A DNA stretch of 64,000 bases from Roseiarcus sp963781895. GTDB taxonomy: Bacteria; Pseudomonadota; Alphaproteobacteria; Rhizobiales; Beijerinckiaceae. Position 1 is the first letter of the stretch, and the number at the start of each line of letters is the position of its first letter. Of this stretch, positions 50,036-58,917 are shown in pieces. The stretch is taken from the NCBI GenBank assembly GCA_963781895.1, contig CAWAIM010000053.1, forward strand, positions 1-64,000, given 5' to 3'. The notes beneath the pieces are model-generated. The model was not told the DNA's origin and did no database searches. It saw only the letters and a program-made list of their open reading frames with translations. Made by a program: the position numbers and the translations under genes.

Positions 50036-50176
50036 ATGCGCGAAACGAGCCATTGTCCCGGCCCGGCCTGCGGCGCGGCTGATGAAGCGGCTTGCGTCGC
50101 ACATCCCGAAAAACTGCGAACGGAGTTGCAGAATCGCTTTTCGACACGTAAAGTCCTGAAATCATTGAGTCGCTGA
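50036..50176 (+). CDS. Possible small Cys-rich protein, 46 residues
   Basis: ATG 50036 is preceded by CTGGAGTTCCC, a good ribosome-binding site with five-base spacing. The frame reads MRETSHCPGPACGAADEAAC, then VAHPEKLRTELQNRFSTRKV LKSLSR, ending at TGA. The first half has three Cys in 14 residues (C-x4-C-x7-C), suggestive of a metal site, and the second half is a basic amphipathic helix. An AT-rich promoter-like stretch lies just upstream. It has no known family, so the call rests on the ribosome-binding site, composition and isolation. Confidence 0.4.
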   Translation: MRETSHCPGPACGAADEAACVAHPEKLRTELQNRFSTRKVLKSLSR

Positions 50177-50525
50177 CCAAAGCGCCGCCCGTCCCGTCCG
50201 AAGGCGGCGCCGGTCGGGCGGCCGCATCAGCGCTTGGGCCTCCGCCGCTGGCCCGCGCCGCCAGCGCCGCCTCCCGCCCGGCGAAGGGTTCCGAAATCCG
50301 CCAAGCCCTTGAAAAGGCTCAAAACGGCGATGGGCGGCACTTCCGCTAAGTTCACATCAATGCCGTTCCGGCGCCGCTCCCGCTTCGTCCCGGCGCCGTC
50401 CCGCGGCCTCGCCGGCGCGCCTCGAGCGCCCGATGCGGCGTCGAACCGCTCCCCCTCCTTGCCTAGCCCCGACCGCCGTCGTATCGCAATGCAGCAATTC
50501 GCGTCATCCGCTGCGAGGCGAGCCC
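50177..50525. other. Intergenic region upstream of carbonic anhydrase
   Basis: About 350 bases of very GC-rich sequence with no supported gene. AGGCGAGCCC precedes the carbonic anhydrase ATG. No distinct promoter can be fixed. Confidence 0.3.
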
Positions 50526-51128
50526 ATGGACCCGCTGATCGAAGGCTACCGGAAATTTCGCGCCGAGACCTGGCCCGCCGAACGGGCGCGTTACGAGGCG
50601 CTGGCCCATTGGGGCCAGAGCCCGGAGACGATGGTGATCGCCTGCTCGGATTCGCGCGTCGATCCGCAGACGGTGTTCAGCGCCGTCCCGGGCGAATTGT
50701 TCGTCGTGCGCAACGTCGCCGCGCTGGTGCCGCTCTACAGCCCCGACCCCGGCCATCACGGAACCAGCGCGGCGCTGGAGTTCGGCGTCAAGGTGCTGAA
50801 AGTGGCGCGCCTGGTGGTGCTCGGGCACGGGCAGTGCGGCGGCGTCAAGGCGCTGGAATACGGCGCCCCGCCCCAGGCGCGCGATTTCGTCGCCTCCTGG
50901 GTCGAGATCGGCAAGCCGGCGCTCGCCGCCGCGGGCGAGGCGCCGGAGGGGCGGCTGGCCCGCATCGAGACGGAGGTCGTGCGCCTGTCGCTCGCCAATC
51001 TGATGACCTTCCCCTGGATCGCCGAGGCGGTCGCCGCCGGCCGGCTCACGCTGCAGGGCTATCTGTTCGACGTCCATACCGGCGTGCTCGCGAGCGTCGG
51101 CCCGGACGGCCTGACGCCGGTCGACTGA
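50526..51128 (+). CDS. Beta-class carbonic anhydrase
   Basis: The 200-residue enzyme converts CO2 and water to bicarbonate and a proton. The zinc ligands and catalytic residues are visible: VIACSDSRVDPQTVF (Cys and the Asp-Arg dyad) and VVLGHGQCGGVKALE (His and Cys). The FVVRNVAALVPLY and GTSAALEFGVKVLKVARLVV segments are typical of the bacterial beta class. ATG 50526 is chosen because the family starts near YRKFRAETWP. The gene is followed by bluB after about 90 bases in the same orientation. Confidence 0.92.
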   Translation: MDPLIEGYRKFRAETWPAERARYEALAHWGQSPETMVIACSDSRVDPQTVFSAVPGELFVVRNVAALVPLYSPDPGHHGTSAALEFGVKVLKVARLVVLGHGQCGGVKALEYGAPPQARDFVASWVEIGKPALAAAGEAPEGRLARIETEVVRLSLANLMTFPWIAEAVAAGRLTLQGYLFDVHTGVLASVGPDGLTPVD

Positions 51129-51219
51129 CCGCCTGCGCGCAATATTCCCTTTGCGGAGCGCGCCCCTTCGGCCTATGGCGGGCGGGCCGGGGAAGGATCG
51201 CCCGGACGGAGGCGGCCCG

Positions 51220-51879
51220 ATGGCGGAATTGGCGCGCGAGCTGACCGGACCGCCGCGGTTCGGTCCGGTCTTCCAGGCCGAATTCGCCGACCTCCTGGCC
51301 TGGCGGCGCGACGTGCGCCGGTTCCGCCCCGGCGAGCCTCCCGACGAAGCGACCCTGGAGGCGCTGTTCGATCTCGCCGCGCTGTCGCCCTCGGTCGGCA
51401 ATTGTCAGCCGACGCGGTTCGTGCGCGTCGACGACGCGACCCGGCGCCAGGCGGTGGCGGCCAATTTCGAGGCGGCCAACCGGCAGGCGCTCGGCGCTTA
51501 CGCGGGCGAGCGCGCCCAGCTTTATGCGCGTCTGAAGCTCGCCGGCTTGCGCGAGGCGCCGATCCATCTGGCGGTGTTCTGCGACGAAGCGACCGAGCAG
51601 GGCCATGGCCTCGGCGCGCGCACCATGCCCGAGACGCGCCGCTATTCGGCGGTCTGCGCGCTCCACACTTTCTGGCTCGCCGCCCGCGTGCGCGGCCTCG
51701 GCGTCGGCTGGGTGTCGATCCTCGATCCGGATCTCGTCGCCGACTGCCTCGACGTTCCGCGGTCGTGGGCGTTCATCGCCTATCTGTGCGTCGGCTGGCC
51801 TCAGGAGGAGCATGTGACGCCCGAACTGGAGCGCGCGGGCTGGCAGAAGCGGCAGGCGCATCCGGTCTTGCGCCGGTAG
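51220..51879 (+). CDS. bluB: 5,6-dimethylbenzimidazole synthase BluB
   Basis: The 219-residue flavin destructase splits FMNH2 to form 5,6-dimethylbenzimidazole, the lower ligand of vitamin B12. Motifs: LLAWRRDVRRFRPGEPPDEA (FMN phosphate-binding Arg), AALSPSVGNCQPTRFVRVDD, PIHLAVFCDEATEQGHGLGA, and RRYSAVCALHTFWLAARVRG followed by LGVGWVSILDP. The nitroreductase fold with the GLGAxTMPET segment distinguishes BluB. Start 51220 (GGAGGCGGCCCG upstream). No other cobalamin gene is adjacent. Confidence 0.92.
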   Translation: MAELARELTGPPRFGPVFQAEFADLLAWRRDVRRFRPGEPPDEATLEALFDLAALSPSVGNCQPTRFVRVDDATRRQAVAANFEAANRQALGAYAGERAQLYARLKLAGLREAPIHLAVFCDEATEQGHGLGARTMPETRRYSAVCALHTFWLAARVRGLGVGWVSILDPDLVADCLDVPRSWAFIAYLCVGWPQEEHVTPELERAGWQKRQAHPVLRR

Positions 51880-51934
51880 CGCCTCGGGCGGGCGAGCTTG
51901 GCGGCCGGGCTCGGCGCCGTCGTATGAAGCCGGC

Positions 51935-52753
51935 ATGACCGAGGCCTCGCCCATCGCCGTCGCTCCGACGCGCCTGACCGCGCGCGCCCTGATCGTCGGC
52001 GAACGCATCGACACGGCGGGCCTCGAGCGGCCGGACATGATCGCCTCGCTGCCGCTCGCCTTCCGCGTCGGCGAGCACGGGATGGTGGCGCTGTTCCGCT
52101 TCGGCGTCGCGGTGCTGGTCGGCCTGACGCCGCTCGAGGAAGAGGACACGCTGACCAAGCTGCGGGCGCGCGTCACCGGCGAGCGGGCGCGCGGCGACGA
52201 CGAGACCGCGGTGCTGGAAATCGCCCCCGACGTCGACGAGCAGAAGGCGTCCGGCGGTCCGATCCAGATCAAGAACCTGTCGCCGCAGCGCTTCCTCGTC
52301 ATCGCCGACGCGCTCGCCAAGACCGTCGCGCTGGCGCGCGACGAGCGCGAGGTCAACAAGGTGTTCGACGTGATCGAGCCGTTCGCGGCCGAGCTCGCCG
52401 CCAGCGGCAGGCCGCCGTTCCGCCGCCGCGCGATGCTGCGGCTGATCGGCCAGGCGCTGCTCGCCCAGCACCGGGTGTCGGGCCGGGTCGCCGTCGAGGA
52501 AAAGCCCGACGTTCTGTGGGACCGCCCCGATCTCGAGCGCCTCTACGCCCGCCTCGTCGACGAATACGAGCTCAACGAACGCGCCGGCGTCCTCAAGCGC
52601 AAGCTCGACGTGATCGTCGAGACCGGACACGCGCTGACCGACATCATCGACGCCGACCGCGCCACGCGCCTCGAGGCGGCGATCGTGGTGCTGATCGTGC
52701 TCGAGCTGATGGCGGCGATCGTGCAGATCGCGCTGGCGCTGCACGGGCGGTGA
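51935..52753 (+). CDS. RMD1/YagE (DUF155) family membrane protein
   Basis: The 272-residue protein shares the RMD1/DUF155 layout: GMVALFRFGVAVLVGLTPLE near the N-terminus, QIKNLSPQRFLVIADALAKT, the acidic-helical part LYARLVDEYELNERAGVLKR KLDVI, and a C-terminal membrane helix (AIVVLIVLELMAAIVQIALA). Yeast RMD1 and human RMND1 are involved in mitochondrial function; the bacterial role is unknown. It starts 55 bases after bluB and is probably co-transcribed with it. Confidence 0.82.
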   Translation: MTEASPIAVAPTRLTARALIVGERIDTAGLERPDMIASLPLAFRVGEHGMVALFRFGVAVLVGLTPLEEEDTLTKLRARVTGERARGDDETAVLEIAPDVDEQKASGGPIQIKNLSPQRFLVIADALAKTVALARDEREVNKVFDVIEPFAAELAASGRPPFRRRAMLRLIGQALLAQHRVSGRVAVEEKPDVLWDRPDLERLYARLVDEYELNERAGVLKRKLDVIVETGHALTDIIDADRATRLEAAIVVLIVLELMAAIVQIALALHGR

Positions 52754-52898
52754 AGGCGCGGCAACGGAGGCCGGTGGGTTGGCGACGCTCGCATTCGCCG
52801 TCCGCGCGTCGCAGCCGATGAACGCCTGTGGATCGTGGACGTTTGAGGATTGACGATCGGGCGGCGCGCTGGCTTCGTCCCAGCAGAGGTATTGCGGC

Positions 52899-53336
52899 AT
52901 GACGATCGAGGACGAGCTGCGTGAGCGGCTAAGGAAAGTCGAGGCCCTGTTCTTCGGCGCGGCGACCGCCGGAGAACGCGAGGCGGCCGGCGCCGCCGCC
53001 GAACGGCTGAAGGCGAAGCTCGACGAGGCCAGCCGCCGTGATCCGCCGGTCGAGCTGAAGTTCACCATGCCGGACCAGTGGTCGGCGCGACTCTTCATCG
53101 CCCTGTGCCGGCGTTACGGCTTCAGTCCTTTCCGGTATCCGCGCCAGCGTGGCACGACAATCATGGTCAAGGCGCCGCGAGGGCTTTTCGACCAGGTCGT
53201 GTGGCGGCAGTTTTCCGACCTGCACGGAGACCTTTGGCGGTTTCTCGAGCAGACGACGGAGCGCCTGATCCGAGACACAATCCACGCCGACGCCGCCGAC
53301 GCCGAAACCGCTCCTGAGCCGATCGGCCTGAGGTGA
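52899..53336 (+). CDS. Conserved hypothetical protein (DUF2786-like N-terminal helix)
   Basis: The 145-residue protein starts MTIEDELRERLRKVEALFFG and continues AATAGEREAAGAAAERLKAK, which resembles the N-terminal helical region of DUF2786. The rest (VELKFTMPDQWSARLFIALC, RRYGFSPFRYPRQRGTTIMV KAPRGLFDQV) contains a conserved Trp-rich core. It has no signal. I have seen such proteins in Alphaproteobacteria but do not know a function. Confidence 0.65.
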   Translation: MTIEDELRERLRKVEALFFGAATAGEREAAGAAAERLKAKLDEASRRDPPVELKFTMPDQWSARLFIALCRRYGFSPFRYPRQRGTTIMVKAPRGLFDQVVWRQFSDLHGDLWRFLEQTTERLIRDTIHADAADAETAPEPIGLR

Positions 53337-53400
53337 GGCGCTGGTCGTTGGCGGCCTCCGCAAGACTTCGCGGGCGCCGGCGTCGCTGGTGGAACGTCCA

Positions 53401-54129
53401 ATGTCAAAGAACGTCTTCGTCCTGACCGGCTCCGGCGTATCGGCCGAGAGCGGCCTCGGAACCTTTCGCGACAAGAAGGGCGATGGGATCTGGGCGCGTT
53501 TCGATCCAATGAAACTCGCCACGCCCGAGGCTTTCGCGCGCGATCCGGTCGAGGTGCTGGCCTTCTATGACATGCGCCGGCGAAACCTTCTGGGCAGCGA
53601 GCCCAACGCGGCCCATTTCGCCCTCGCGCGGTTGGAGACAGCTCTCGCCGCGAACGGCGGAAGCCTGACGCTGGTCACGCAGAACATCGACGATCTGCAC
53701 GAGCGCGCGGGCTCGCGGCGCGTCGTTCACATGCACGGAGAGCTGTTCAAGGCGCGTTGCGGGCTGTGCTGTTCTGTTCTCCCGTGGCGCGGCGATCTCG
53801 CGATTTCGGACGCCTGCCCGGATTGCGGCCGCGTGGGCTCTCTTCGGCCGCATGTCGTATGGTTCGGCGAAATGCCACTGCATATGGACGACATCGGACG
53901 GGCCTTGGGGCGCGCCGATCTGTTCGTCGCGATCGGGACTTCGGGCGCGGTCTATCCGGCGGCCGGATTCGTCGCCGAGGCGCGCGGCTTAGGCGTGCCG
54001 ACCTGCGAGATCAATCTGGAGGCCGCGGACAACGCCGATTTGTTCGACGAGCGCCGGTATGGCGCGGCGAGCGTGATGGTGCCGGAATGGGTGGAGGAGC
54101 TTGTGGGCGGAGGAACAAGAAGCGGCTGA
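53401..54129 (+). CDS. cobB: NAD-dependent protein deacylase, sirtuin class III (CobB/SIRT5-like)
   Basis: This 242-residue sirtuin removes acyl groups from lysine using NAD. The NAD-binding loop GSGVSAESGLGTFRD, the TQNIDDLHERAG motif, the catalytic His in VVHMHGELFKARC, and a zinc site with Cys pairs CGLC and CPDC are visible. The class III signature Tyr-x-x-Arg occurs in LAFYDMRRRNL, which favours removal of succinyl or malonyl groups. ATG 53401 is preferred to 53389 by the fit to the family start. Confidence 0.92.
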   Translation: MSKNVFVLTGSGVSAESGLGTFRDKKGDGIWARFDPMKLATPEAFARDPVEVLAFYDMRRRNLLGSEPNAAHFALARLETALAANGGSLTLVTQNIDDLHERAGSRRVVHMHGELFKARCGLCCSVLPWRGDLAISDACPDCGRVGSLRPHVVWFGEMPLHMDDIGRALGRADLFVAIGTSGAVYPAAGFVAEARGLGVPTCEINLEAADNADLFDERRYGAASVMVPEWVEELVGGGTRSG

Positions 54130-54186
54130 TCCCGTCATTTGCCGGCGCGGACGGCAAGCCGCCCGCGCGAATGGCGAATGTCGCAA

Positions 54187-55825
54187 TTATTTAGCAGGCG
54201 CCGCGCAGGCGTAGCTGGCGGCGTCGGTTCGAGACGCCATGGCCGGAAAATCGCGCGACTGCCGGATACGGGCACCACGGGCGCTGCGCCGCGACGCCCT
54301 TCGTCGGGTCGTCGTCGCGATACGACGTCGCAACGATCTGATCCGGCGCCTTGCCGTTTTCGACCCAGTGCGCCAGAGCGGCCACGACGTCATGCGTCGG
54401 GTCGCGGCTGGGGGAGGGCATGCCGAATACGCCGCCGACCGCGTTGGGGCCGAGGCCCCCGCCGCAATGCTGCATCCCTGGCGCCATGAACAGCCGATAG
54501 AAGGACTTGATATTGTCGATCCCGCCCAGCTTCGCCGCGACCGACTCATAATAGTTGATCGAGCTGCCAGCCGGGATCGCCGCGTCGCTCCAGCCATGGT
54601 ATTGAAGCAGCTTGCCGCCCGCGGCCTTGAATGCGCTGAGATCCGTATCTGTCGCGTCAACGTTCTTTCCGGTCTTCTCTTTCGCCTTTGCGAGGTCGTC
54701 GGCGACGTTTTGACCGTGAAAGTCCCAATCCGGCTTATCAAATACCATGTTGGCGAAATAGCCGGTTCCGAAGCCGTAAAGGAGCGTTCCCGCGATGCGT
54801 TTAGGCTCGGTTCCGGTAATCCACAAACTCCAGGCCGTCGGGCCGGACTCGCCGCCCGCCGGATATCCCGGAAAGATGGATTTTCCCGCAGAGTCCTGCA
54901 TGCCCAAATAGATCTTGCGCAGCGCCGCGATCTCCGGCGCGGAAAGACATGCCTCAGACTGGTCGGACTTGCACAGAAGGCTTGACGGATCGAAGTGGCA
55001 TTGGCCAGGATCATCGAGAATGCCGTTCTCGCCAAGGCAGACCTTGAGCGCCGCTTGGGTCACAACCGAGAGCTTTTCCGGGGAAATCCAACTGTCCGGC
55101 TCCGAGGCAAGAGCCTGATCGGTCCAGACCGCGTTGGTCAGCAATTTCGTCCAGTAGTTCGCGGGCGCGCCGGCGACGATTCCGTCATAGTCTCTTGGAA
55201 AACGCTGGGCTTCCATCAACGCTTCCCGGCCGCCGTCTGAGCAACCGCTGAAATAGGCATGGGCAGGCGCCTTCGCATAATAGGCTTCGATGATCGACTT
55301 GGACGCGGAGGCTGTCTCGTGGATGCCCCGCCAACCGAAGTCTACGATCTTTTCGGGATGGCCGAGGGCCCAACCCGAGTCCAGCGATCCGCCGGTATGG
55401 CCCGTGTCGGTGCCCGACACCGCGTAGCCGGCCTCGAGCGCCCAAGTCATCGGACTGTAGATCAGCGATCCCGCGAAGCCGCCGTTGCCGACGCCCTCGT
55501 ACTTGCCGTTCCAGGCTTCCGCGGGTGGCAACCACACCTCGAACTTGATGTCCGAATCCGCAGACGCCTTGATAGCGCCTTGCACGCGGCAGAACGGAGC
55601 GTTCACCGGCACCGGCGCCGGTGGATCTCTTCCCTGAACGCTGAAGGGTGGCGCGACGTTCGACGCCGCTGCAATCGTAGCGTCGCCGAAACTCTTGCCG
55701 GCTAGGCTTTCGCAGTTCACCGCGGCCGCGGCGGCGCCGGCGCCAATAATGATAGCCGCGAAGGCGAGCGTGCTGGCGACTGAAAAACGCCCGCGTTCTG
55801 TCCATTCAGATTTCACTTTTGGCAT
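54187..55825 (-). CDS. Tannase/feruloyl esterase family hydrolase, frame break near the C-terminus
   Basis: About 546 residues from ATG 55825 (GGGAG ribosome-binding site). A signal peptide (STLAFAAIIIGAGAAAAAV) precedes the catalytic domain with Ser in FSGCSDGGREALMEAQRFPR, the Asp in QYHGWSDAAIPAG and the His in APGMQHCGGGLGPN. The Cys pair that flanks Ser and His (GCSDGG and HCGG) is diagnostic of the tannase family. The last 20 residues are in another frame after about 54240 (ASRTDAASYACAAPAK), giving the conserved C-terminus with Cys. It would hydrolyse aromatic esters (ferulate, gallate or alkyl-phthalate type) in the periplasm. Substrate unknown. Confidence 0.82.
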
Positions 55826-56171
55826 AGGCCGCTCCCTGTTGAACGAGTTCGACCGCGCCGCTGCAGCCGAGGGCGAGCGACGCCTTGAATCACGTCTCTC
55901 CCTGAAAATTTCAGTCGACATTTCCTCTAAGGCGTCGGTCGATTTGGACTTTGCGTCGGCGGCGTGTTCGCGTCAATCGCATCTGCGCCGCCCCTTTCCA
56001 CTGCCTCGTTACTTCAATCCGAGCCGCTTTGGGCAGCTCCACGAAGAGCGCTCGATTGGTCAAGCGCAGCGTCTGGCCGCGCGGGGTTGAACCGATGATG
56101 ACGCCATTGTGATGCGTGGCGCAGCCGGTTGGACGGCTGCATTGAGGCCGCAGCGGCCAGTCGAACTGCGC
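55826..56171. other. Intergenic region between tannase-family gene and cytochrome c gene
   Basis: About 345 bases with no supported gene. It holds the promoter of the tannase-family gene on the minus strand and the end of the cytochrome c gene at 56172. No hairpin followed by a T-run was found. Confidence 0.3.
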
Positions 56172-56684
56172 TTATGGTGAAGCCGTCCAGGTCTTGTAGT
56201 CCTGGTCCGTGATCGACGGCAGCTTCTTGATGAAGGCGACGATCTTCCAAATGTCCTCGTCGGACGCGCCGGCCAAGCCGAAGCTCGGCATGCCGGTCAT
56301 CTTGACGCCGTGCTTGATGACCCAGAACAGTTCCGATTCGGTCCGCTCTTTCGCCATGATCTTGAGATCGGCGGGAACCGGCTTCAGCCCTTCCGAAAAC
56401 TTGGCCCAATCCTTGTCCGGCGGCCCTCCGTGACAATTCGCGCAGCCGATCTTGGCGTAAACGCGCGCGCCGGCTTGCACGGTCGCGGGATCGTCGAGGG
56501 ACATCGACGGCAGGTCAGTCGCGTGGCGGGCGACCGAGGCTGCGCGCACGTGCGCCAACGTCCAATTGACGACACCCGTATTCTCGCTGTCTTCCGCGAC
56601 GTTAAAGAAGCCGCCAAAGAGGAAGATTGCAGCGCCGATGGCGACGACGATCGCAAGGCCGCCGATGATGGCCAAGATTCGCAT
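56172..56684 (-). CDS. Membrane-anchored monohaem cytochrome c (class I)
   Basis: The 170-residue protein has an N-terminal anchor (MRILAIIGGLAIVVAIGAAI) and a single haem motif C81-x2-C84-H85 (GCANCHGGPP). The distal Met ligand is in the KMTGMPSFGLAG segment, and the VAFIKKLPSITDQDYKTW end is typical. It would carry electrons in the periplasm, perhaps to or from an oxidoreductase not located here. GGAGAAG precedes the ATG at 56684. It lies alone. Confidence 0.85.
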   Translation of the reverse strand: MRILAIIGGLAIVVAIGAAIFLFGGFFNVAEDSENTGVVNWTLAHVRAASVARHATDLPSMSLDDPATVQAGARVYAKIGCANCHGGPPDKDWAKFSEGLKPVPADLKIMAKERTESELFWVIKHGVKMTGMPSFGLAGASDEDIWKIVAFIKKLPSITDQDYKTWTASP

Positions 56685-56964
56685 GGGTCTTCTCCAACCT
56701 TTGTCGAATGCCGGGGCGAGGCGGGGCCGCGGCGCGCCGGTCGGGTTCATTCAATAGTTTCACTATCCGGTTGGGAAATCAAGCCGGTTTCGCTGACTTG
56801 CCAGCCGCGAGACCTTGACCACGCCGCGAACGCTGGACGCGCCTGGTCCCAGAGGATTGAACGGCGGCTCGTCCTCACACGCAAACGCTTGAAGCCAGGC
56901 GCGACGGGGCGGCGACACACGACGGCTGAACCAGAGCCCCGAGCGTCCGCGGCGATTGTTCGCC

Positions 56965-58104
56965 TCAAAGCGCGCTCGCCCGGCGAACTGCGTGCGCCGC
57001 GTTCGCAATCCTCTCGGCTTCGATCCCGATCTCGCGCAACTGGCCCGTCGGCGACGGGATCGCGCCGCAAAAAAAGAGGCCAGGTTCGGCGGTCGGCCTG
57101 CCGCTGACGAGCGGCTTGCCCGTGTCGCTGAGCACGCCCTTGGCCTCCGGCAGCAAGGCTCGGAAATCCCGGCGGAAGCCCGTCGCCAGAATGATCGCGT
57201 CGAATTTTTCTGGCGGCGAGTCGACGAAGACGACGCCCTTCGGCGAGAGGCTCGCGACGTCGCCTTTGACCTTGATCCGTCCGGCGCGGATTTGCGCGAG
57301 CGTGCCGATGTCGATGAGCGGTATGCGGCCGTCCTCCTCGACCATCTGGCGCGGTCCCTTGGCGGCGCGGGTCAGCCCGAGCCTTTCGAGCGAGCCCACC
57401 GCGAGGCGAATCGAGGGCGCGCTGATGAAGTCGGCGATCCGCGCCGGCAGCCGACGTTCCGCGATCGCGAAGGTCAGGATCGGCACGCCATACAGCTCAC
57501 GTGGCACGATGTTGACCGGACCGCGCACCGAGATCGCGACATCCACGCCCGCCTCGGCGAGATCGAGCGCGATTTCGCCGCCCGAATTGCCGAAGCCGAC
57601 CACGAGCGTGCATTTGCCGGCAAACGGCGCGGGATTGCGGTAGAGGCTCGAATGCAGGATCGCGCCGTCGAACGCTTCCATCCCGGGCCATGTCGGCGAA
57701 TAAGGAGAGTCCGCATATCCAATCGCCACGACCACGATCGCAGCGCTGCGTGAATTCTCGCCGGCCTCGACGCGCCATGTGCGACCGTCGCGCCTGACCG
57801 CGCGAACTTTGGCGTTGAAGGCGGGTTTCAGATCAAACCTGGCGGCGTAATTCTCGAGATATTCGACCACCTGCGCGCGCGAGGGATAGCGGCCATAGGC
57901 GGGCGGCATGGGCAGGCGCGGCAATCCGGAATGGCCGCGATCGGTGTGCAGATGCAGCCGGTCATAGTGGCGCCGCCAGACCGCGCCGACGGCGTCCGAC
58001 TTTTCGAGGATCTCCGCGTTCAGTCCGCGAGCTTTGAACGACGCCGCCGCGGCGAGGCCGGCCGGACCAGCGCCGATGATGATTGCGTCGAGACTGTCCG
58101 CCAT
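56965..58104 (-). CDS. Flavin-containing monooxygenase-like NAD(P)/FAD oxidoreductase
   Basis: The 379-residue protein has the FAD motif AIIIGAGPAGLAAAASF at the N-terminus, the FMO-like region VWRRHYDRLHLHTDRGHSGL, and a second Rossmann motif LVVGFGNSGGEIALDLAEAG for NADP. The conserved ATGFRRDF near the C-terminus is the usual end of this group (YUCCA/FMO-like). It probably oxygenates small N- or S-containing or carbonyl compounds. The ABC gene cluster follows on the same strand with a gap of about 50 bases. Confidence 0.82.
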   Translation of the reverse strand: MADSLDAIIIGAGPAGLAAAASFKARGLNAEILEKSDAVGAVWRRHYDRLHLHTDRGHSGLPRLPMPPAYGRYPSRAQVVEYLENYAARFDLKPAFNAKVRAVRRDGRTWRVEAGENSRSAAIVVVAIGYADSPYSPTWPGMEAFDGAILHSSLYRNPAPFAGKCTLVVGFGNSGGEIALDLAEAGVDVAISVRGPVNIVPRELYGVPILTFAIAERRLPARIADFISAPSIRLAVGSLERLGLTRAAKGPRQMVEEDGRIPLIDIGTLAQIRAGRIKVKGDVASLSPKGVVFVDSPPEKFDAIILATGFRRDFRALLPEAKGVLSDTGKPLVSGRPTAEPGLFFCGAIPSPTGQLREIGIEAERIANAAHAVRRASAL

Positions 58105-58155
58105 GCACCGTCCTCCATCCTGACCCGCCGCGCGCCCGCGCGTGGCGCCCAGTCA

Positions 58156-58917
58156 TTACGTCAGCGCATCCTCCTTCGCCCCGACCATATATTGTACCAA
58201 CTCCTCGGCGTTCGTGCGCGCGGTGATTTTCTCGGCTGCCTTGCGCCCGCGATGCATGACAATGACGCGATCGGTGACGGCGAAGACGTCGGGCAGGATG
58301 TGGGTGATGAGAATCACCGGAACGCCGCGCTCCCGCAGCTTCCGGATGAGCTCGAGCACCTTCTGCTGCTCGGGAACGCCGAGATTGTTGGTCGGCTCGT
58401 CCATGATCATTAGCTTGGCGTCCCAGTAGACCGCGCGGGCGATCGCCACCGCTTGGCGCTGGCCGCCGGACAGGTTTTCGATCGGGTCGGTGAGGGTTGG
58501 AAAGCGGATCTGGAGGGAATCAAGCGTCTGCCGCGATTCCTCGAGCATGAGGCGATCATCGAGCGTCCGGATGAGCCCGCCGCAGCGGCGCCTCTTGATC
58601 TCGCGCCCAAGAAAGATGTTGGCGCCGACGTCGAGGTTGTTGGCGAGCGCGAGATCTTGATAGATCGTCTCTATGCCGACGCGGCGAGCGTCCATGGGCG
58701 ACGAGAATTGCACCGGGACGCCTTCGAACACAATCTCGCCTTCCTCCGGCTGGTAGACGCCGGAGACGCATTTGATGAGCGTCGACTTTCCCGCCCCGTT
58801 GTCGCCGAGAAGGCCGACGACTTCGCCGCGACGAACTTCACAGCTCACATTGTCGACCGCGATGAGGCCGCCGAAGTTTTTCGTCACGTTGCGAATGGAA
58901 AGAAGCGGCTCGCTCAT
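58156..58917 (-). CDS. Sugar ABC transporter ATP-binding protein (FrcA-like, single domain)
   Basis: The 253-residue ATPase has Walker A in GLLGDNGAGKSTLIKCVSGV, the signature ENLSGGQRQAVAIARAVYW, Walker B LMIMDEPTNNLG and the His switch ILITHILPDVF. It is a single-domain form similar in length to FrcA of Sinorhizobium, unlike the double-domain RbsA. It shares four bases with the upstream permease stop (58914-58917), so the two are coupled. Substrate: a monosaccharide, not determined. Confidence 0.88.
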   Translation of the reverse strand: MSEPLLSIRNVTKNFGGLIAVDNVSCEVRRGEVVGLLGDNGAGKSTLIKCVSGVYQPEEGEIVFEGVPVQFSSPMDARRVGIETIYQDLALANNLDVGANIFLGREIKRRRCGGLIRTLDDRLMLEESRQTLDSLQIRFPTLTDPIENLSGGQRQAVAIARAVYWDAKLMIMDEPTNNLGVPEQQKVLELIRKLRERGVPVILITHILPDVFAVTDRVIVMHRGRKAAEKITARTNAEELVQYMVGAKEDALT

